Assembly: GCA_030248225.1 (NCBI GenBank)
Contig: JASANE010000114.1
Span: 1-64,000 of the forward strand
DNA length: 64,000 bases
Direction of reading: 5' to 3'
From: Trileptium ribeirensis
Taxonomy: Eukaryota > Nematoda > Enoplea > Enoplida > Thoracostomopsidae
Below the pieces are notes generated by a model that did not search any database, was not told the DNA's origin, and saw only the letters and a list, made by a program, of their open reading frames with translations. The translations under genes and the position numbers were made by a program. This document shows, piece by piece, positions 12,701 through 24,182 of the stretch (the first letter of the stretch is position 1; every line of letters begins with the position of its first letter).

Positions 12701-13061
12701 TTAGCGCGGCAAAATAGCAACACGATAATCTATATCTTTAACGCAACCTTTGTTGTTATTGGTTTCTAATTTAGCACGTATTACGATGTGTCTTCCGAGT
12801 AGTATCTGTCCGATAGTATCCGAGTAGTATATGTTAATGATTCCTTGGTTACGGTTATCCTTTCCAACAACTTGGAACTGGATTTCTATATTTCCATCTC
12901 TGTGGTCAGGAAATAGAGAGGTCATGCCGACATTTGCAGGATTTATTTTTGGTATACCCCAGGGTAAACCTAACGGTAAAGATATATTGTTATATTTTAT
13001 AACCGTTGCGTTTAGTCCAGGCAATAGCGGCTATTACTATTCCTCTGATGCTGCGTGACAT
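12701..13061 (-). pseudogene. Small secreted-protein-like gene, frameshifted
   Basis: The minus strand has an open frame of about 110 codons ending at TAA 12,701. Its codon use looks protein-like, with a balanced residue mix and phrases such as GNIEIQFQVVGKDNRNQG and DIDYRVAILPR. The frame is closed upstream by a TAG near 13,033. An ATG at 13,061 (AAAATGT context) opens the neighbouring frame with a short hydrophobic leader, MSRSIRGIVIAAIA. A single one-base shift near 13,024 would join leader and body into a product of about 120 residues, so this looks like a gene broken by one indel. Alternatively it is an exon whose acceptor is the poor AG near 13,033. I do not recognise the family; the body reads like a beta-rich domain. 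The dispersed repeat copy B begins just upstream. Confidence 0.4.
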
Positions 13062-13079
13062 TTTAATAAACTTAAGATT

Positions 13080-13924
13080 TTCTCCAGCAATCTTTGTGAT
13101 CTTTCAGGGCTCTAACAGACTAGAGTTATTCCTGGAATAGCATATAAAAGTGCAACGGGTTTGCGTTGCGGGCTTTATCAGCGAAATTCAGGTTGCATTA
13201 TGTGTTTCTATTATTGTCACGTTGGCGTTTTATGGCATTTGAGCTACATTACTCCTGCTCTAACTCCTTAAGTTCGAATATCTGCATCATTTCAAAACTT
13301 TTTGGGAAACGCGCACCGTAGTTATAGCGATCCACAGTGTAATGCAGAACACATTGCTTAAAATGTGGCCTAGTGGCCCAGCCAATCCACTCGGTGTTCA
13401 ACTTCACCGGTAGTTATGCTAAAAAATCGTACTCCTCGCATATATATAAAAACATTACACTGTTGGCACTAAGAAAAAGGTGATGGAACACCTTGTTATC
13501 TCATTGTTTGACGTAAGTTCATAAATGCGAATTTGAAACCCATTGCCGAGTTTATGTAAACTTAAGAAATCTTCAGCGAAGAAAGGGGAGAAGGGGGGTA
13601 AAATTTTGAAATTTTCAGAAGCTCATAATTCTATCCAATTTTGCTAAAATATTCCCAAATTTTAACTATTTTTGGTAATTTAGCTTTATTTTTGCCAAAA
13701 AAAACTTTGATAATTTGTGCTAATTTTTACAAAATTTTTCCCCACATCTTGCCAATGTTCCAAAATTTTCAATCGGTCACAAAAATCAAGGTAACACCAT
13801 AAATTATTGTACTTTAAAAGTATACATTAACTATCGGTACACATAAAAAACTTTTTCTTAAAAAATTTCAAACCGGTTTGAAATTTCGGACTGACTTAGC
13901 CATTAGCTAAAAATTTCTCAGGAG
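13080..13924 (+). repeat. Dispersed repeat, copy B
   Basis: This is the direct counterpart of 6,609-7,550 (same order, same strand). It includes the tRNA-like A-box TGGCCTAGTGG (13,365-13,375), B-box GGTGTTCAACTTC (13,393-13,405) and the T/A-rich tail. It abuts the broken small gene at 12.7-13.06 kb. Confidence 0.85.
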
Positions 13925-14153
13925 TAACTGAAAATCTCCGTTGTTGAACCAAATGAGCAGGACCTCCTGGCAAACACAAAAACATTATGTAGCCTGTGTT
14001 TTCAGATATATCTGAAAACATATTCGCTGTCAAGCCCCCTCCCCTAGCGTATCATGTCAAGTTATCGATTAATATTTTGTTTCTCGAAGCGAAGGCTAAA
14101 TCTAACCCTAAAACTAGTCGTACGCTCCGTGGACGGGTGCATGTTGCTCTTTA

Positions 14154-14525
14154 CAGCACTGGCTGAGACTTTATGTATATGTAGTTACCTCATAAAAATG
14201 TTGTGGCAGTCGATTCTCACCATGTATATGTTATAAAACTAAAATAACAGTGTAAGAATGTTTGTTCTAAAATACTTAACAGCACCGGTTTAATTTATGG
14301 ATATGTAGTACCACATAGAAAAATATTGTGGTAGTTCATTCTCATCATGTTTGTGTTATAAAATTAATCTACAGTGAACGGTTGAGGCAAAATACTTAAC
14401 AGCACCGACTGAGTTTATGAGTATGTAGTCACCTTATAGAAAATGTTCTATTACATTATTACCATGTATATATTATAAAACTATTAATGTACAGTGAAAA
14501 ATGTTTGTTTCAAAACACTTAATAC
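14154..14525. repeat. Tandem repeat, about 123-bp unit, 3 copies
   Basis: Units begin with cagcac at 14,154, 14,280 and 14,400 and share atgtagt-acc, accatgtatat-ttataaaact and acagtg. Copies have diverged substantially. The 60-codon frame over the first copy is incidental. Confidence 0.75.
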
Positions 14526-15620
14526 TGCTAACAACTAGAAATCCCATCGGGTTGAAAAATATCAACCAGTTCCGACAAGACCGTAACCAGTCGCGACCCG
14601 ATAATCGGGTACCAAGCACTTGGATTACTCGTTACCAAGCTATGTGTCGGCTATTTGCAACTGTTTTATCGAATACTAACCAGGACAAGCACAACTAAGA
14701 ACGACCAATGTCGCTACCACATCGTGTACAAGAGCTGGTGCTTCGAGCATCTGTCCTTTTAACGTAAATTAATTAGTGTGGTTAACCTAAACCACTAATT
14801 AGAGAACCTTACCCGATCACCCAACCCGAAACCGTACAAATGTCAACACGACTTGCCTGCGGCCTCTACCAACAATAATTGCGAGGGTGCCTACCTATAT
14901 TTCACCTTATCAGACTGATTTCACACAGCTCAGGACTAACAAAAATAAGCTATGTTTGGAAACATCGCCTATGGGGATATGGCTAAGATAGACTAAAGGA
15001 ACTTTACGGACAATGTTTAACTTGATATCAAGCTAATTAGCAGAACTTGTTTCAGCCAAATTTCGAGGCACAGCGGTGAATTTCAGTTTGTATCGTCTCA
15101 AAGTTTAGCGAGCTACCTATTAACGTGCTGGGCTGCGATATTTAGTTGGCCTACAACCCAATTATTCCGTGTTCGCAATCCTTTTTTCTTTCTCCAATGA
15201 CCAAAAAGACTGAAAATTTTGAAAATTATAGATCACAAATTTTAAGAAAAATTGCAGTTTGAAAATCATTTTACGTTTGTGTGGCTTCTGCAAACGATAT
15301 CTTTCACTATGCATCAATTCGGAAACTGAACCACGCTGAGCGTACGTCCCGTCCATTGACCTTGAGGCAGGCGATTTCACTTCGTTTAGCCTCACCTCGA
15401 GCTGCAAGACTACGACTGTTATATATGTAATCATTCCACAGGAATCCTAACATTTTTAGCTTCTCCAGATGTGAAAAAATTTAAGATCGATTTTGTCAAC
15501 AAAGACGCATTATACGGTAGACGAAAACCGATGATGTTGAGACAATAAAAGTAAACGTTACCTACCAAGAACGTAGTTCTTCGCTGCATTATAGAGATGG
15601 TACTTAACTTCAGTGTAGGA
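14526..15620. other. Intergenic stretch
   Basis: No gene is recognised. A hairpin with about 13 pairs and one bulge (taattagtgtggtt ... aaccactaatta) lies near 14,771-14,801. The rest shows no ordered structure. Confidence 0.4.
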
Positions 15621-15624
15621 CAGT

Positions 15625-15955
15625 TGGGAAACTGTTGCTTCTCAATTTCCCACCTGCGAACACGGGAAATATTTCCCATCATGCCAGCTTGGAAGACGGG
15701 AAAATATGTCCAGTCTTTTCAGCTGGAAAGATGGGGAAATATTTTCCATCTGGGAAGACGAAAAATTATTTCCCATCTGGGAACACGGAAGATTAATTTC
15801 CATCTGGGAAGACGGGAAATTATTTTCCATCTGGGAAGACGGGAAATTATTTTCCATCTTGGAAGACGGGAAATTATTTTCCATGTGGGAAGACGGGAAA
15901 TAATTTTCCATCTTCCGAGCTGGGAAAGTATTTCCCATCTGGGAAGACGGAAAAC
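15625..15955. repeat. 27-bp minisatellite
   Basis: The core 27-bp unit is ctgggaagacgggaaattat followed by tttccat. It repeats cleanly at about 15,750-15,940 and is more degenerate on the 5' side. Because 27 is a multiple of three, frames stay open on both strands (for example the strongly periodic 15,706-15,903). These are not genes. The gggaaga-gggaaa core is shared with the minisatellite at 2.2-3.2 kb. Confidence 0.9.
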
Positions 15956-16110
15956 CATGATTGGAAGCCTCTAAAGGTTAAATGGACTCTTCGAACGATA
16001 CAATGTGCACTTCCCTGCAGCCAGCCCTTAAAAGTGTACTATGGCAGTTCATGGAAATGTAGTGTTAGGAAAACACAAATCAAATCATTTTATATAATGG
16101 TATTTTCTCT

Positions 16111-16836
16111 TAGCCCCCAAGCCCGAATTTGGTCAATTTTGAAGATACAGACCTGATTCTGGTATCAATAGATTCAGCTGGATAAGGCAGTTCAGAAAAT
16201 ATCCATTTTACCGACATCCCTGAAAAAAAATTTTTTCGATTTTTGAAGTCCCTGTGGTCCCCCATCGGGAATCCAAAAATTTTTTTCTTTGGAATATGGC
16301 CACGTTAGGTATCGTTCGAGTCGGTTTGATGAGATAAATCTAGTCGTGTGTGTTTTGTTGAAATCTAAGCCACCGCTAGAAGGTTATTAGGGCTCAAGTA
16401 ACCCTAAAGGTCGGAAATAAAATGCAGGCTATGCCGCTCTCGATATACTAAGCGTTAGTCTTAGCCTAAGCCAAGGTCCTTATATGAGACATACACTAAA
16501 CCTAAGCATAAGTCGGGGGGCTAGTGCCCCCGAACCCGTCCTAAGCTGTTCTTTTTTCAAACGTTATAACGTAGCCCTCAGTGTTACGTGTTACTTGTGT
16601 CCGACTATCTAACGGTGTCGTAGATTCCAATAAAATACACGCCAGTAGATTCCTCTCATCAAACCGAGTCGAACGGTACCCAACATGACCATATCCCGAA
16701 GATTTTTGGGTTCCCATTGGGACCTCAAAAAATTTTTTTGAGGGATGTGGGTAAAATGAGTATTTTCTGAACCGCCTCATCGATACCAAAATCAGCTCTG
16801 TATCTTCAAAGTTCACTAAATTCGCGTTAGGGGCTA
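16111..16836. mobile_element. Imperfect inverted-repeat (foldback) element
   Basis: The left arm (16,111-16,345, beginning tagcccccaagcccgaattt) matches the inverted right arm (about 16,643-16,836) at most positions. The spacer is about 300 bp. Within the arms, gaagatacagacctgatt and ggtttgatgaga are well kept. Related sequence appears in the giant palindrome arms (near 30,385 and 32,316) and at 31,925-32,010. The 125-codon minus frame at 16,541-16,918 runs along the right arm and has no recognisable domain. Confidence 0.8.
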
Positions 16837-16839
16837 AAA

Positions 16840-17410
16840 GAAGACCCCTATATATTTCTGTTTCGTGTTTGCCAAAACAATACGTAGAAGTGATCGCATA
16901 CGTCGAAACTTTACTCAATAGAATGCCTTGAGTACGAGTGACGCCTTCCGGATTTTCATCGCAAAATATTGCTGAACGATTTCGTCCCTCTCCTTAGTTT
17001 AGGAAATCTGATGGACATTCACCGATAATAGACATCTGCACTGTTAAAAATTGATGGAAATAAAATCGACCACGTGAGCTTGCATGACTATGGTTTGCAT
17101 TCCAAAACTGGTTTGTGCGAGAATACTACACAATAGTCGACCAATAAATAGCAACCTAATCGCTCAACACTATAACGAGGTTTAAAATTTATTAAATATC
17201 GATATCAATCAGGACCAAACCTTAATAATTCATGGATAAACGTGCAGAAAGTAACTAAATATATAATTTAAACTCAAACGAATACAAATCGCCCCTAGCT
17301 CAAATATATAGCGATTTCGCAATGGTAGAGCCATTAAGAGTTATACCAAAGACGTATGGGCTGCCTACTCCAAATATTTCAGCAATTATGAATATATATT
17401 AGTGGAGCCA
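16840..17410. other. AT-rich stretch
   Basis: Nothing is recognised in this interval. Confidence 0.4.
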
Positions 17411-17580
17411 AACTGTTTTATCAATGGCAGGCAGGTGCTGATTGCTGTTTGGTGAATACAAAATGCAAATTTTATTACTGCCATTAGGTTATCAATGGCA
17501 GGTCCTGATTGTCATTTACTGAATACAAAATCCAATTTTGATTACTCCGATTCGTTTATCACTGGAACGTCCTAATTTGC
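17411..17580. repeat. Short tandem repeat, about 75-bp unit, 2-3 copies
   Basis: The phrases ttatcaatggcag, ctgattg and gaatacaaaat recur about 75 bp apart, with a third diverged copy ending near 17,580. Confidence 0.6.
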
Positions 17581-18438
17581 TTTGGTTTTAGTTCTCTGCA
17601 TTTAACACAGTGAACGAGACGTGTATAGCTGACTGCTAAAAATTACATATTGCTGATTAACATGATCACGTCGGGACGATGTCAACTTTTGGAGCCGGAC
17701 GTTATATTGTTAGAAAACAGAACAGACCTTAGACCGGAGGTTCGATAGGCAACGATCCACTGACTTAGGCTTAGTATATGGCTCAATTATGGACCTCAGC
17801 TTACGTGAAGACGTAGTGTATGGGGAACGGCATAGCATGCATTTCACTTCCGCCCCTAAAAGTTACATCGGCCGTTTGTCGGATAAGTACGAAGTTTACA
17901 GAAAAAATTTGCAACGTGAATGCTTCAAAAACTGTCCAAATTGAAAAAAAATGTCAATTTCATTTACCGACTAAAATTAAATATCCGTTTTACGTATATA
18001 ATATAACCATGCCTGAAACATTAATGAAGGGTTGTATAGAAAATGATCGTACACGCGTACTATGTCAAAAAGCAAAATATTGTTCAACAAGCATCAAAAT
18101 AAATATATACCGAACCATTATGGTAACATAAAAGCTGTAACTGTTATACATTTATAAGTATTTATAATAATATACATGTATCACGGAGTAACCGGAATTC
18201 CAGATCCGGTTAGTTTTTGCCGGAATCGAAGTTCCAGATTCATATCCTTTGGATATCTATATGTCACAATTTGTAAAAAAAGTTTCCCATTCCACCAATC
18301 AAAATCAGATGACGAACTATGTCAAACGTACAACATTGTTGGCCCAATTTGTTTAACGTAAAAAACGAAATATATATATACATATATACAAGAAACCCTG
18401 TATAGTTAGTTCCACACACACACACAAATGCTAGCCTC
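17581..18438. other. Intergenic stretch
   Basis: A 103-codon plus frame (17,820-18,131) is open but has no recognisable domain, no flanking splice signals and A/T-driven composition; I do not call it. A TATATA run and a (CA)n stretch lie at 18,370-18,426. Confidence 0.35.
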
Positions 18439-18985
18439 TTTGCCAAGACCATTGAATTTTACCTCTCTTTGCCAAGACCATTGAATTTTACCTCTCTTTG
18501 CCAAGACCATTGAATTTTACCTCTCTTTGCCAAGACCATTGAATTTTACCTCTCTTTGCCAAGACCATTGAATTTTACCTCTCTTTGCCAAGACCATTGA
18601 ATTTTACCTCTCTTTGACAAGACCATTGAATTTTACCTCTCTTTGCCAAGACCATTGAATTTTACCTCTCTTTGCCAAGACCATTGAATTTTACCTCTCT
18701 TTGCCAAGACCATTGAATTTTACCTCTCTTTGCCAAGACCATTGAATTTTACCTCTCTTTGCCAAGACCATTGAATTTTACCTCTCTTTGCCAAGACCAT
18801 TGAATTTTACCTCCCTTTGCCAAGACCATTGAATTTTACCTCTCTTTGCCAAGACCATTGAATTTTACCTCTCTTTGCCAAGACCATTGAATTTTACCTC
18901 TCTTTGCCAAGACCATTGAATTTTACCTCCCTTTGCCAAGACCATTGAATTTTACCTCACTTTGCCAAGACCATTGAATTTTACC
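18439..18985. repeat. 29-bp minisatellite, 19 near-identical copies
   Basis: The unit (tttgccaagaccattgaatt plus ttacctctc) repeats every 29 bp from 18,439 to the last start at 18,961. Deviations are few: tttgacaag in one copy, ctccc in two and ctcac in one. There are no spacers, so this is a minisatellite and not a CRISPR array. The near-identity implies recent expansion or homogenisation. Confidence 0.97.
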
Positions 18986-20759
18986 GATTATATTTGTAGA
19001 ATTTTTTAAAACCATTTGCAGCATTTAGTTACTACGTTTTACAAAGTAGTATCTTCTGGCTGCGGTCGGAAAAAAACCCGAAAGGTTAAAACTTGAGAAA
19101 TAGACTATAGCCACGCAGTAGTGTACCGATACATTGGAGTAGAAAACTAACGGTTCTAAAGAATAATTATATTCGTACTCAAAGCAGGAGTTTCGGAGAT
19201 CGATTTAGGAATGTGCTCAACACTTGTCACACCTCATTCCAGTAAAACTGTAAGGCGATAAAAGAAGTCTCCATTCGTAGTAATTATCACAGCGGGTTCA
19301 ACAAATAAGAGGTTGGGCTCGAGATTGATCTTGTATCCTTCAAATCTGATCCGACAATGTTACGAATAGAGATTGGTCACAAACCGCACCGGCAAAATTT
19401 TTGTGATAATCATATAATGTTATTAAGCAATACTTGCTTTAGCGGCTGTTCACCGACAACTAAGCATTACCAATTTAAAGCCGCGTTGTGATACAATAAA
19501 CGGTCTCAGTGAAAAAAACTAGCATTAACAAATAATTAGGTAGTAATGTAACCGTAATCCTAAATAATTCATCGTCAATCTTACTAGTTAAGCCGCCCAT
19601 CGAGCTATTTCTGCTAGTCGGCGCTCAATGACCGTATCGAAGCCCCAACAGAGAGCTCCCTAAACCCTCTCTAAAATCCCTAGAAAGACAATAGAACTCA
19701 CCGACAATACAGTCTTTGGCAACAGTTATCGCCTACAATAAAATTCCATGGGAGACACACTAAGCGAAAGCCTAATTTGCCTTGATTTTGTCACATTTCG
19801 GGCATGAAATCATTGGAGCAGCAAAAGCACAATTAGATTCTATGTTAAGTCGAATAAAAAAATTGTTAAACTCCAATATCCGTGACTCCAATGATGATTC
19901 GTGAGCGACACAGACGAAAACTAATACCTAATTTTCTTGCGTAGTTGAGCGCTATTTGAATGATACTCCACTCCCCCAATTATCAAAACACAACAGATAT
20001 TATGTAACGCGTACAAGAAGCGACCAATAATTAATATGACCACGTGTACAATATACATATATAACGAACGATTATAGCATACACATTGTCATCTTCTTTC
20101 TGCGTCAAGTATTCGACTTTCGGATCAATTGAAGCATTGGAAAAAAATTGCATTAATTAAACCTCCACAGTACAGCTAGAAATAAATAGTTGTTGACAAA
20201 ATATTACCACCATTACCGAACGGAGTGCTGTACATATACTTACTGCTCAAAATACATATAGACCTAATTCCGAAATTTCAAAAAATCATTCCTTTGTCGG
20301 ATCAAAACGCAAAGCCAACAATGTATTTTGGCTAATATTACAAAACTTTGGGTACCATCTGTCCAGAGCAGTTGAGCACATACCGACGCGGTAATATTCG
20401 TGTCAGGAGCGCAAGACGGCTGGGCACCACGCCAACCTCCGTGACATTTTGGTTGCTGTAGTCCATAAAGGGTTCCCAAAATTATGAGATTGCCCCACCG
20501 GGCTCGAAGTCGCTCCAACGCTACCGGCACATGCCGAATCTGGTAACGGCCAAAAGCGTTTATACGCTGTACCGCGAAATTCTGCCAGCTACCTACATGT
20601 CATCTCCACCACATACGCTGGTCACGCATGAGTGCCATTTTATATATACCTAGCCAGCTGTTTGTTGGTTAATGAAAAGCTAGCTTTGGCCGTGCACCGG
20701 CAAGCTAGCAGCCAACGAATGCGACCCAGCGGTCCCAGCGAAGCATCTAGTTACCATAG
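18986..20759. other. Stretch downstream of the TSC22 gene
   Basis: No gene is recognised. A GC-richer patch at 20,340-20,600 and the phrase cggtcccagcgaagcatct at 20,730 (compare 7,924) suggest remains of a retroelement shared with the island at 7.9-10.7 kb. The 88-codon minus frame at 20,264-20,530 falls in this patch and shows no known domain. Confidence 0.35.
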
Positions 20760-20765
20760 TTTATT
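20760..20765 (-). promoter_or_regulatory. Candidate polyadenylation signal of the TSC22 gene
   Basis: TTTATT on plus reads AATAAA on minus, about 990 nt after the TAG stop at 21,754. It is the first canonical AATAAA I find downstream on that strand. An ATTAAA lies somewhat closer, near 20,866. Inferred only; cleavage sites cannot be seen. Confidence 0.35.
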
Positions 20766-21753
20766 CTTTATATATATATAGCATATTTGCCACCATAAAT
20801 ACAAACATTTATACATCATAATTATAATCAACGTATTACACACATCATATATATATATATATTTAATTACACTAGTGAATGAGATTTCATTGCAATTAAC
20901 AGCTATACATATACTTAAAACATTGCATCAAAGAAAGAACCAACGTTAAATTTTTAGTCAAAAGTATGAGAGACGTGAAGTTGCAAACACATTATACCTA
21001 TGAAGCATCGAAAATGTCATAAAATGAAACAGATACGCTCTAATAGCCCAAAAATGATTACATTAGATCACCAAGCTTCGTAGTTCATCGTGATCGCCCA
21101 TTGCCCGATGTTGACTCGGTGAGATTTTGCTGATTTAGCCAAATGGTAATCGTCAAATGATTGTACAAAACTACGCATAGGTACCAGAGATTGAGAACCA
21201 GGTGAAAGAGATAGATAACCCTGGTTCACCTCTGATATATATATACTTAAACGTACGTATATTATATAGATATATAAATTTTGGTTTTCTGGTTTTGAAA
21301 GAAAATCACAATGCAAAAAAATCTAGATTTGGTTTCGGCCACATCTGCGGCAATGACACGAAAAATTTTATAAACTAATCCCGTTAATAACGATCCTCGG
21401 TCCAGGAAACATTCGATATAGAAGACTTGGTTGACAAACGGTTGCAAATAATGTGCGACAGCACACCATGAAGTGACGTTCCTCTATGCGTAGAAAGTCT
21501 TAATCCTATTTGTAAACAATTGTACCATGTCATAAATAAATAAATAAATAAATGCAATAAAATAATTCCACACAGTCTGATAAGGTTCACTGGAGCATTT
21601 TTCGCCCACCAGCTGATCCAGGGCTCAAGTAACCCTAAGGAGCGTTACGTACAGCGTTAGAAAAAAACGCCCCTCAGGCTTACTTTGGCCCGATCCTGTA
21701 TCAGTCATCGCTACATACGAGCCACTGCGAACAGGCTGAGGCATCGTCGCCGT
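20766..21753 (-). other. Probable 3' UTR of the TSC22 gene
   Basis: This is the region between the stop codon and the candidate polyadenylation signal. It has no coding features, a (TAAA)n microsatellite at about 21,533-21,552 and AT-rich simple sequence near 20,770-20,870. The phrase agggctcaagtaaccctaa at about 21,619 is also found at 16,390, so a repeat fragment may be included. Confidence 0.4.
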
Positions 21754-22407
21754 CTAAGATACTGATGACGCGGTAGACGATACAAGCACTTGATGATGTT
21801 GAGCATTAGTAGTTTCACGTTGCACAACGATCGTATTTGGCGTTAACGGCACTGCTGGAGGAAACTGTGCCGAGGGCTGAATGTTATCGTTCAAAGATGG
21901 CACGCCTAAAGCTGCTGTAGTAGTATTATTATTACCCTGTTCTAGTAGAGAAGGAACGCCAGGAACTACTGTGCTTGTTGGCACAAGCGATCCGCCAACC
22001 ACAACCGTGGTCATACTCGGCGGGTTTTGGGGAACAAATTCCGACCTTTGCGGACCTGTGCCGTGCAGCCCGGGCATACTACCAGTCGCCGGGACTCCGT
22101 CGCTGACCGACGTGTTGATTACACCGCTGGTGGAAGTCCCAGACCCCGGCGGTACGCCCGTGGTCGAAGGCAATGGAATATGTAATGGCTGCTCAGTCGC
22201 TGCAGCAGTCGTTGTTGTCGATGCTATACCAACACCGGCACCCGCTGGTGAATTGACACGAGCTAGTATATCAGCTGATGCGTGCTCGCGAAGCAGCTGA
22301 TTTTCCCATTCTAATCGAAATAGCTTCTTTTCGAGCAAATTTATTTTTTCCTTCAAAACTTCGACTTCCTCGCGGACGGCGTACATTAAATGCGTTTTAA
22401 CCAAATC
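21754..22407 (-). CDS. TSC22D: TSC22-domain protein, last coding exon
   Basis: The exon begins right after an ATTGTTTTAG acceptor and is read in phase 0 for 217 codons to a TAG stop. Residues 1-18 ([18 protein letters not shown]) are the TSC box, the signature of the TSC22D / bunched family. A leucine zipper follows with leucines at residues 18, 25, 32 and 39, exactly seven apart, ending LLREHAS. The remaining 165 or so residues are a Ser/Thr/Pro/Val/Gly-rich tail, typical of these proteins' disordered C-termini and longer than in short isoforms. Family members homo- and heterodimerise through the TSC box and zipper and act in growth, stress and osmotic signalling; long isoforms contact WNK-pathway partners. 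The lead-in residues come from the 52-nt exon at 23,833-23,884. The zipper departs from common sequences by having LEWEN where LEXEN is usual, a minor change. Confidence 0.97.
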   Translation of the reverse strand, partial: DLVKTHLMYAVREEVEVLKEKINLLEKKLFRLEWENQLLREHASADILARVNSPAGAGVGIASTTTTAAATEQPLHIPLPSTTGVPPGSGTSTSGVINTSVSDGVPATGSMPGLHGTGPQRSEFVPQNPPSMTTVVVGGSLVPTSTVVPGVPSLLEQGNNNTTTAALGVPSLNDNIQPSAQFPPAVPLTPNTIVVQRETTNAQHHQVLVSSTASSVS

Positions 22408-22428
22408 CTAAAACAATATATAAACAAA

Positions 22429-22462
<34 letters not shown>

Positions 22463-23832
22463 TATAATGCTTATTATAGTTGAAAACGTGTTCACACGCT
22501 CCTCCCATAAGTTGCACGCCCCAATTACAATTCGTACTTAGTCATACTGTTTGTTTCTTTACTGAAGAGTCATCTAGCTTACAAAGTAGACGATGTTACC
22601 CCAACTTTTATACCTACAACCATTATGAGTCACTCAATTCACGGCGTCATGCGTTTCGATCACAATTACATATTATAGACCTAATCATCCTAATCACATA
22701 TTGAAAATATCGATGTGAGAATGCAAATACTTCGCTAGATATAAAGTGCACAATATCAGACAAATGAAGCCCATATATGAAATAGCAGGGCACAATGCCC
22801 TCACCAACTGAGTAAAGCGCGACATTCCGCTTCAAACTGCGGCTTCTTTTTGGTAAGGCTTTTTCCATGTTTATACTGAACAATATTTTTATGGAGGCAA
22901 CTGAAATCATCGTCTTGCCTGCGCACCAAGTAGATGGATTTAAAGAATGCACTATTAAAATTAGCTCCGAAATTTTGTTCCTATATATATATATCGAAAA
23001 CATGTATAGCATTTTGTGAAACTTGTATATATATTAGCAAGGAGAAATCGGCACACTTTAACATAACCTTTGGAGGCAAGCGGTTGCCTGAAATTGAGCC
23101 GGATATTTACATCGTACAAAATTGGGCGCTGTTTTCAAAAATCAAGCTGTCGCCAATCTTACTTTCCATACAATTAGTTGCTCTTAATAAAAATCAAGAA
23201 AAATATTGACAAAGTCTCAAAAGGGGCAACCCTGATTTCGAAGCAATTGGGGGCTGAGAGATGATCGGTGGTCCAGAGACTGAGTAACATAGCTGAAAAG
23301 ATCGTGGGGCCCTTCCCCCGAATTTCCCACCAACTAGGACAGGGCCAAAAAATTTACTACTTAGCTCATTATAAGCATGCAGATGTTTACGCAAAGCATA
23401 TTTTTTTGGCGCTTATGTAGCTGCTATGAAGACAAATAATAAGCTAAAAGGTGACGTGCGACGTTTCGCTTGGTAAGCATGCCAATTAGCAAACTCAATC
23501 AATTTACGTTGTGCAAAATCCTGTCACATTTTTAGCTTTTTGAAAGCTAAAAACAACGTTATTACTTTGGTTAAACCAATTTGAAGCTAATTTGTATTGG
23601 GCAGACACACTAATCTTAACACTGGACAAGTGATGCTGCAGCTGCTATTGCACATACAAGCTATAAAAGCGATAGTAAACCAAGCATTATTGGTTTCAAT
23701 GGGCGCTTAGGGTGCTTCGTGCTTACAAAGAAACAGCGTAGCGGCACACTCCATATTATGGGTACGTTTCGACAATTTTTTTAAATCCTATTTGGCTTTA
23801 CCAGAGTGACTATTTCCGTTTGTCGAGCTTAC
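22408..23832 (-). other. TSC22 intron between the 52-nt exon and last exon
   Basis: This 1,425-nt intron has a GTAAGC donor and a TTTTAG acceptor. It contains a (CA)n(TA)n microsatellite at about 22,426-22,462 and a short TA run at 22,983-22,995. Frames at 22,647-23,394 show no domain and are not called. Confidence 0.85.
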
Positions 23833-23884
23833 CATTGCTTGTTCAATCTTGTTGTCAATGGCGACGACGTTGGCACCCGATAAA
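23833..23884 (-). CDS. TSC22D: TSC22-domain protein, 52-nt exon
   Basis: The exon is flanked by a TATTTTAG acceptor and an ATG|GTAAGC donor. One base completes the preceding codon, then 17 codons read LSGANVVAIDNKIEQAM. The stretch VVAIDNKIEQAM is the invariant segment immediately before DLVK in TSC22D and bunched proteins. It joins the next exon in frame to give ...[13 protein letters not shown] small exon of this size at this position is a known feature of the family's gene structure. The exon needs two bases from the previous exon, which constrains which upstream exon can be spliced to it; none of the upstream exons found here ends in that phase. An alternative first exon for a short isoform may therefore lie undetected between here and 41 kb. 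Confidence 0.95.
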
Positions 23885-23929
23885 CTAAAATACAAAAACA
23901 AACATAATTTTATAAATAAACATATGTAA

Positions 23930-24095
23930 TATGTATACGTATGTACTACGTATCATGTAATACGTATGTATATTATGTAATACGTATGTAATTTTATAAA
24001 TATAAGTATACAGATATAATATGTATATATACATAAGAATATATACATATACTTATATACATACTTACATACATATACATAAGAATGTGTATTTT
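23930..24095. repeat. AT-rich simple repeat (TATG/TACA type)
   Basis: Irregular runs of tatgtata, acgtatgta and atacatac form a compound microsatellite. The open minus frames over it, rich in Tyr and Ile, are by-products. Confidence 0.8.
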
Positions 24096-24154
24096 TCGTA
24101 CAACCATACCGTGTGTCCCCAAGCTCCGACGCTTTAGGGTGGTAGATTGTCTCG

Positions 24155-24182
24155 GCGGCGAGGGGGGGGAGGGGGGGAGGAG
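24155..24182. repeat. G-rich polypurine tract
   Basis: A tract of G runs broken by single A residues (gagggggggg, agggggggagga). It could form triplex or G-quadruplex structures in DNA; no function can be assigned. Confidence 0.6.

Noticed and set aside
15642..15974. Long overlapping frames on both strands, rich in WEDGK or RLPRWK
   Set aside because: They are readings of a 27-bp repeat, which keeps frames open.
16541..16918. 125-codon minus frame
   Set aside because: Runs along one arm of an inverted-repeat element, not kept in the other arm, no domain.
18439..18985. CRISPR-like regular array
   Set aside because: Units are directly adjacent with no unique spacers, and the context is an animal genome; it is a minisatellite.
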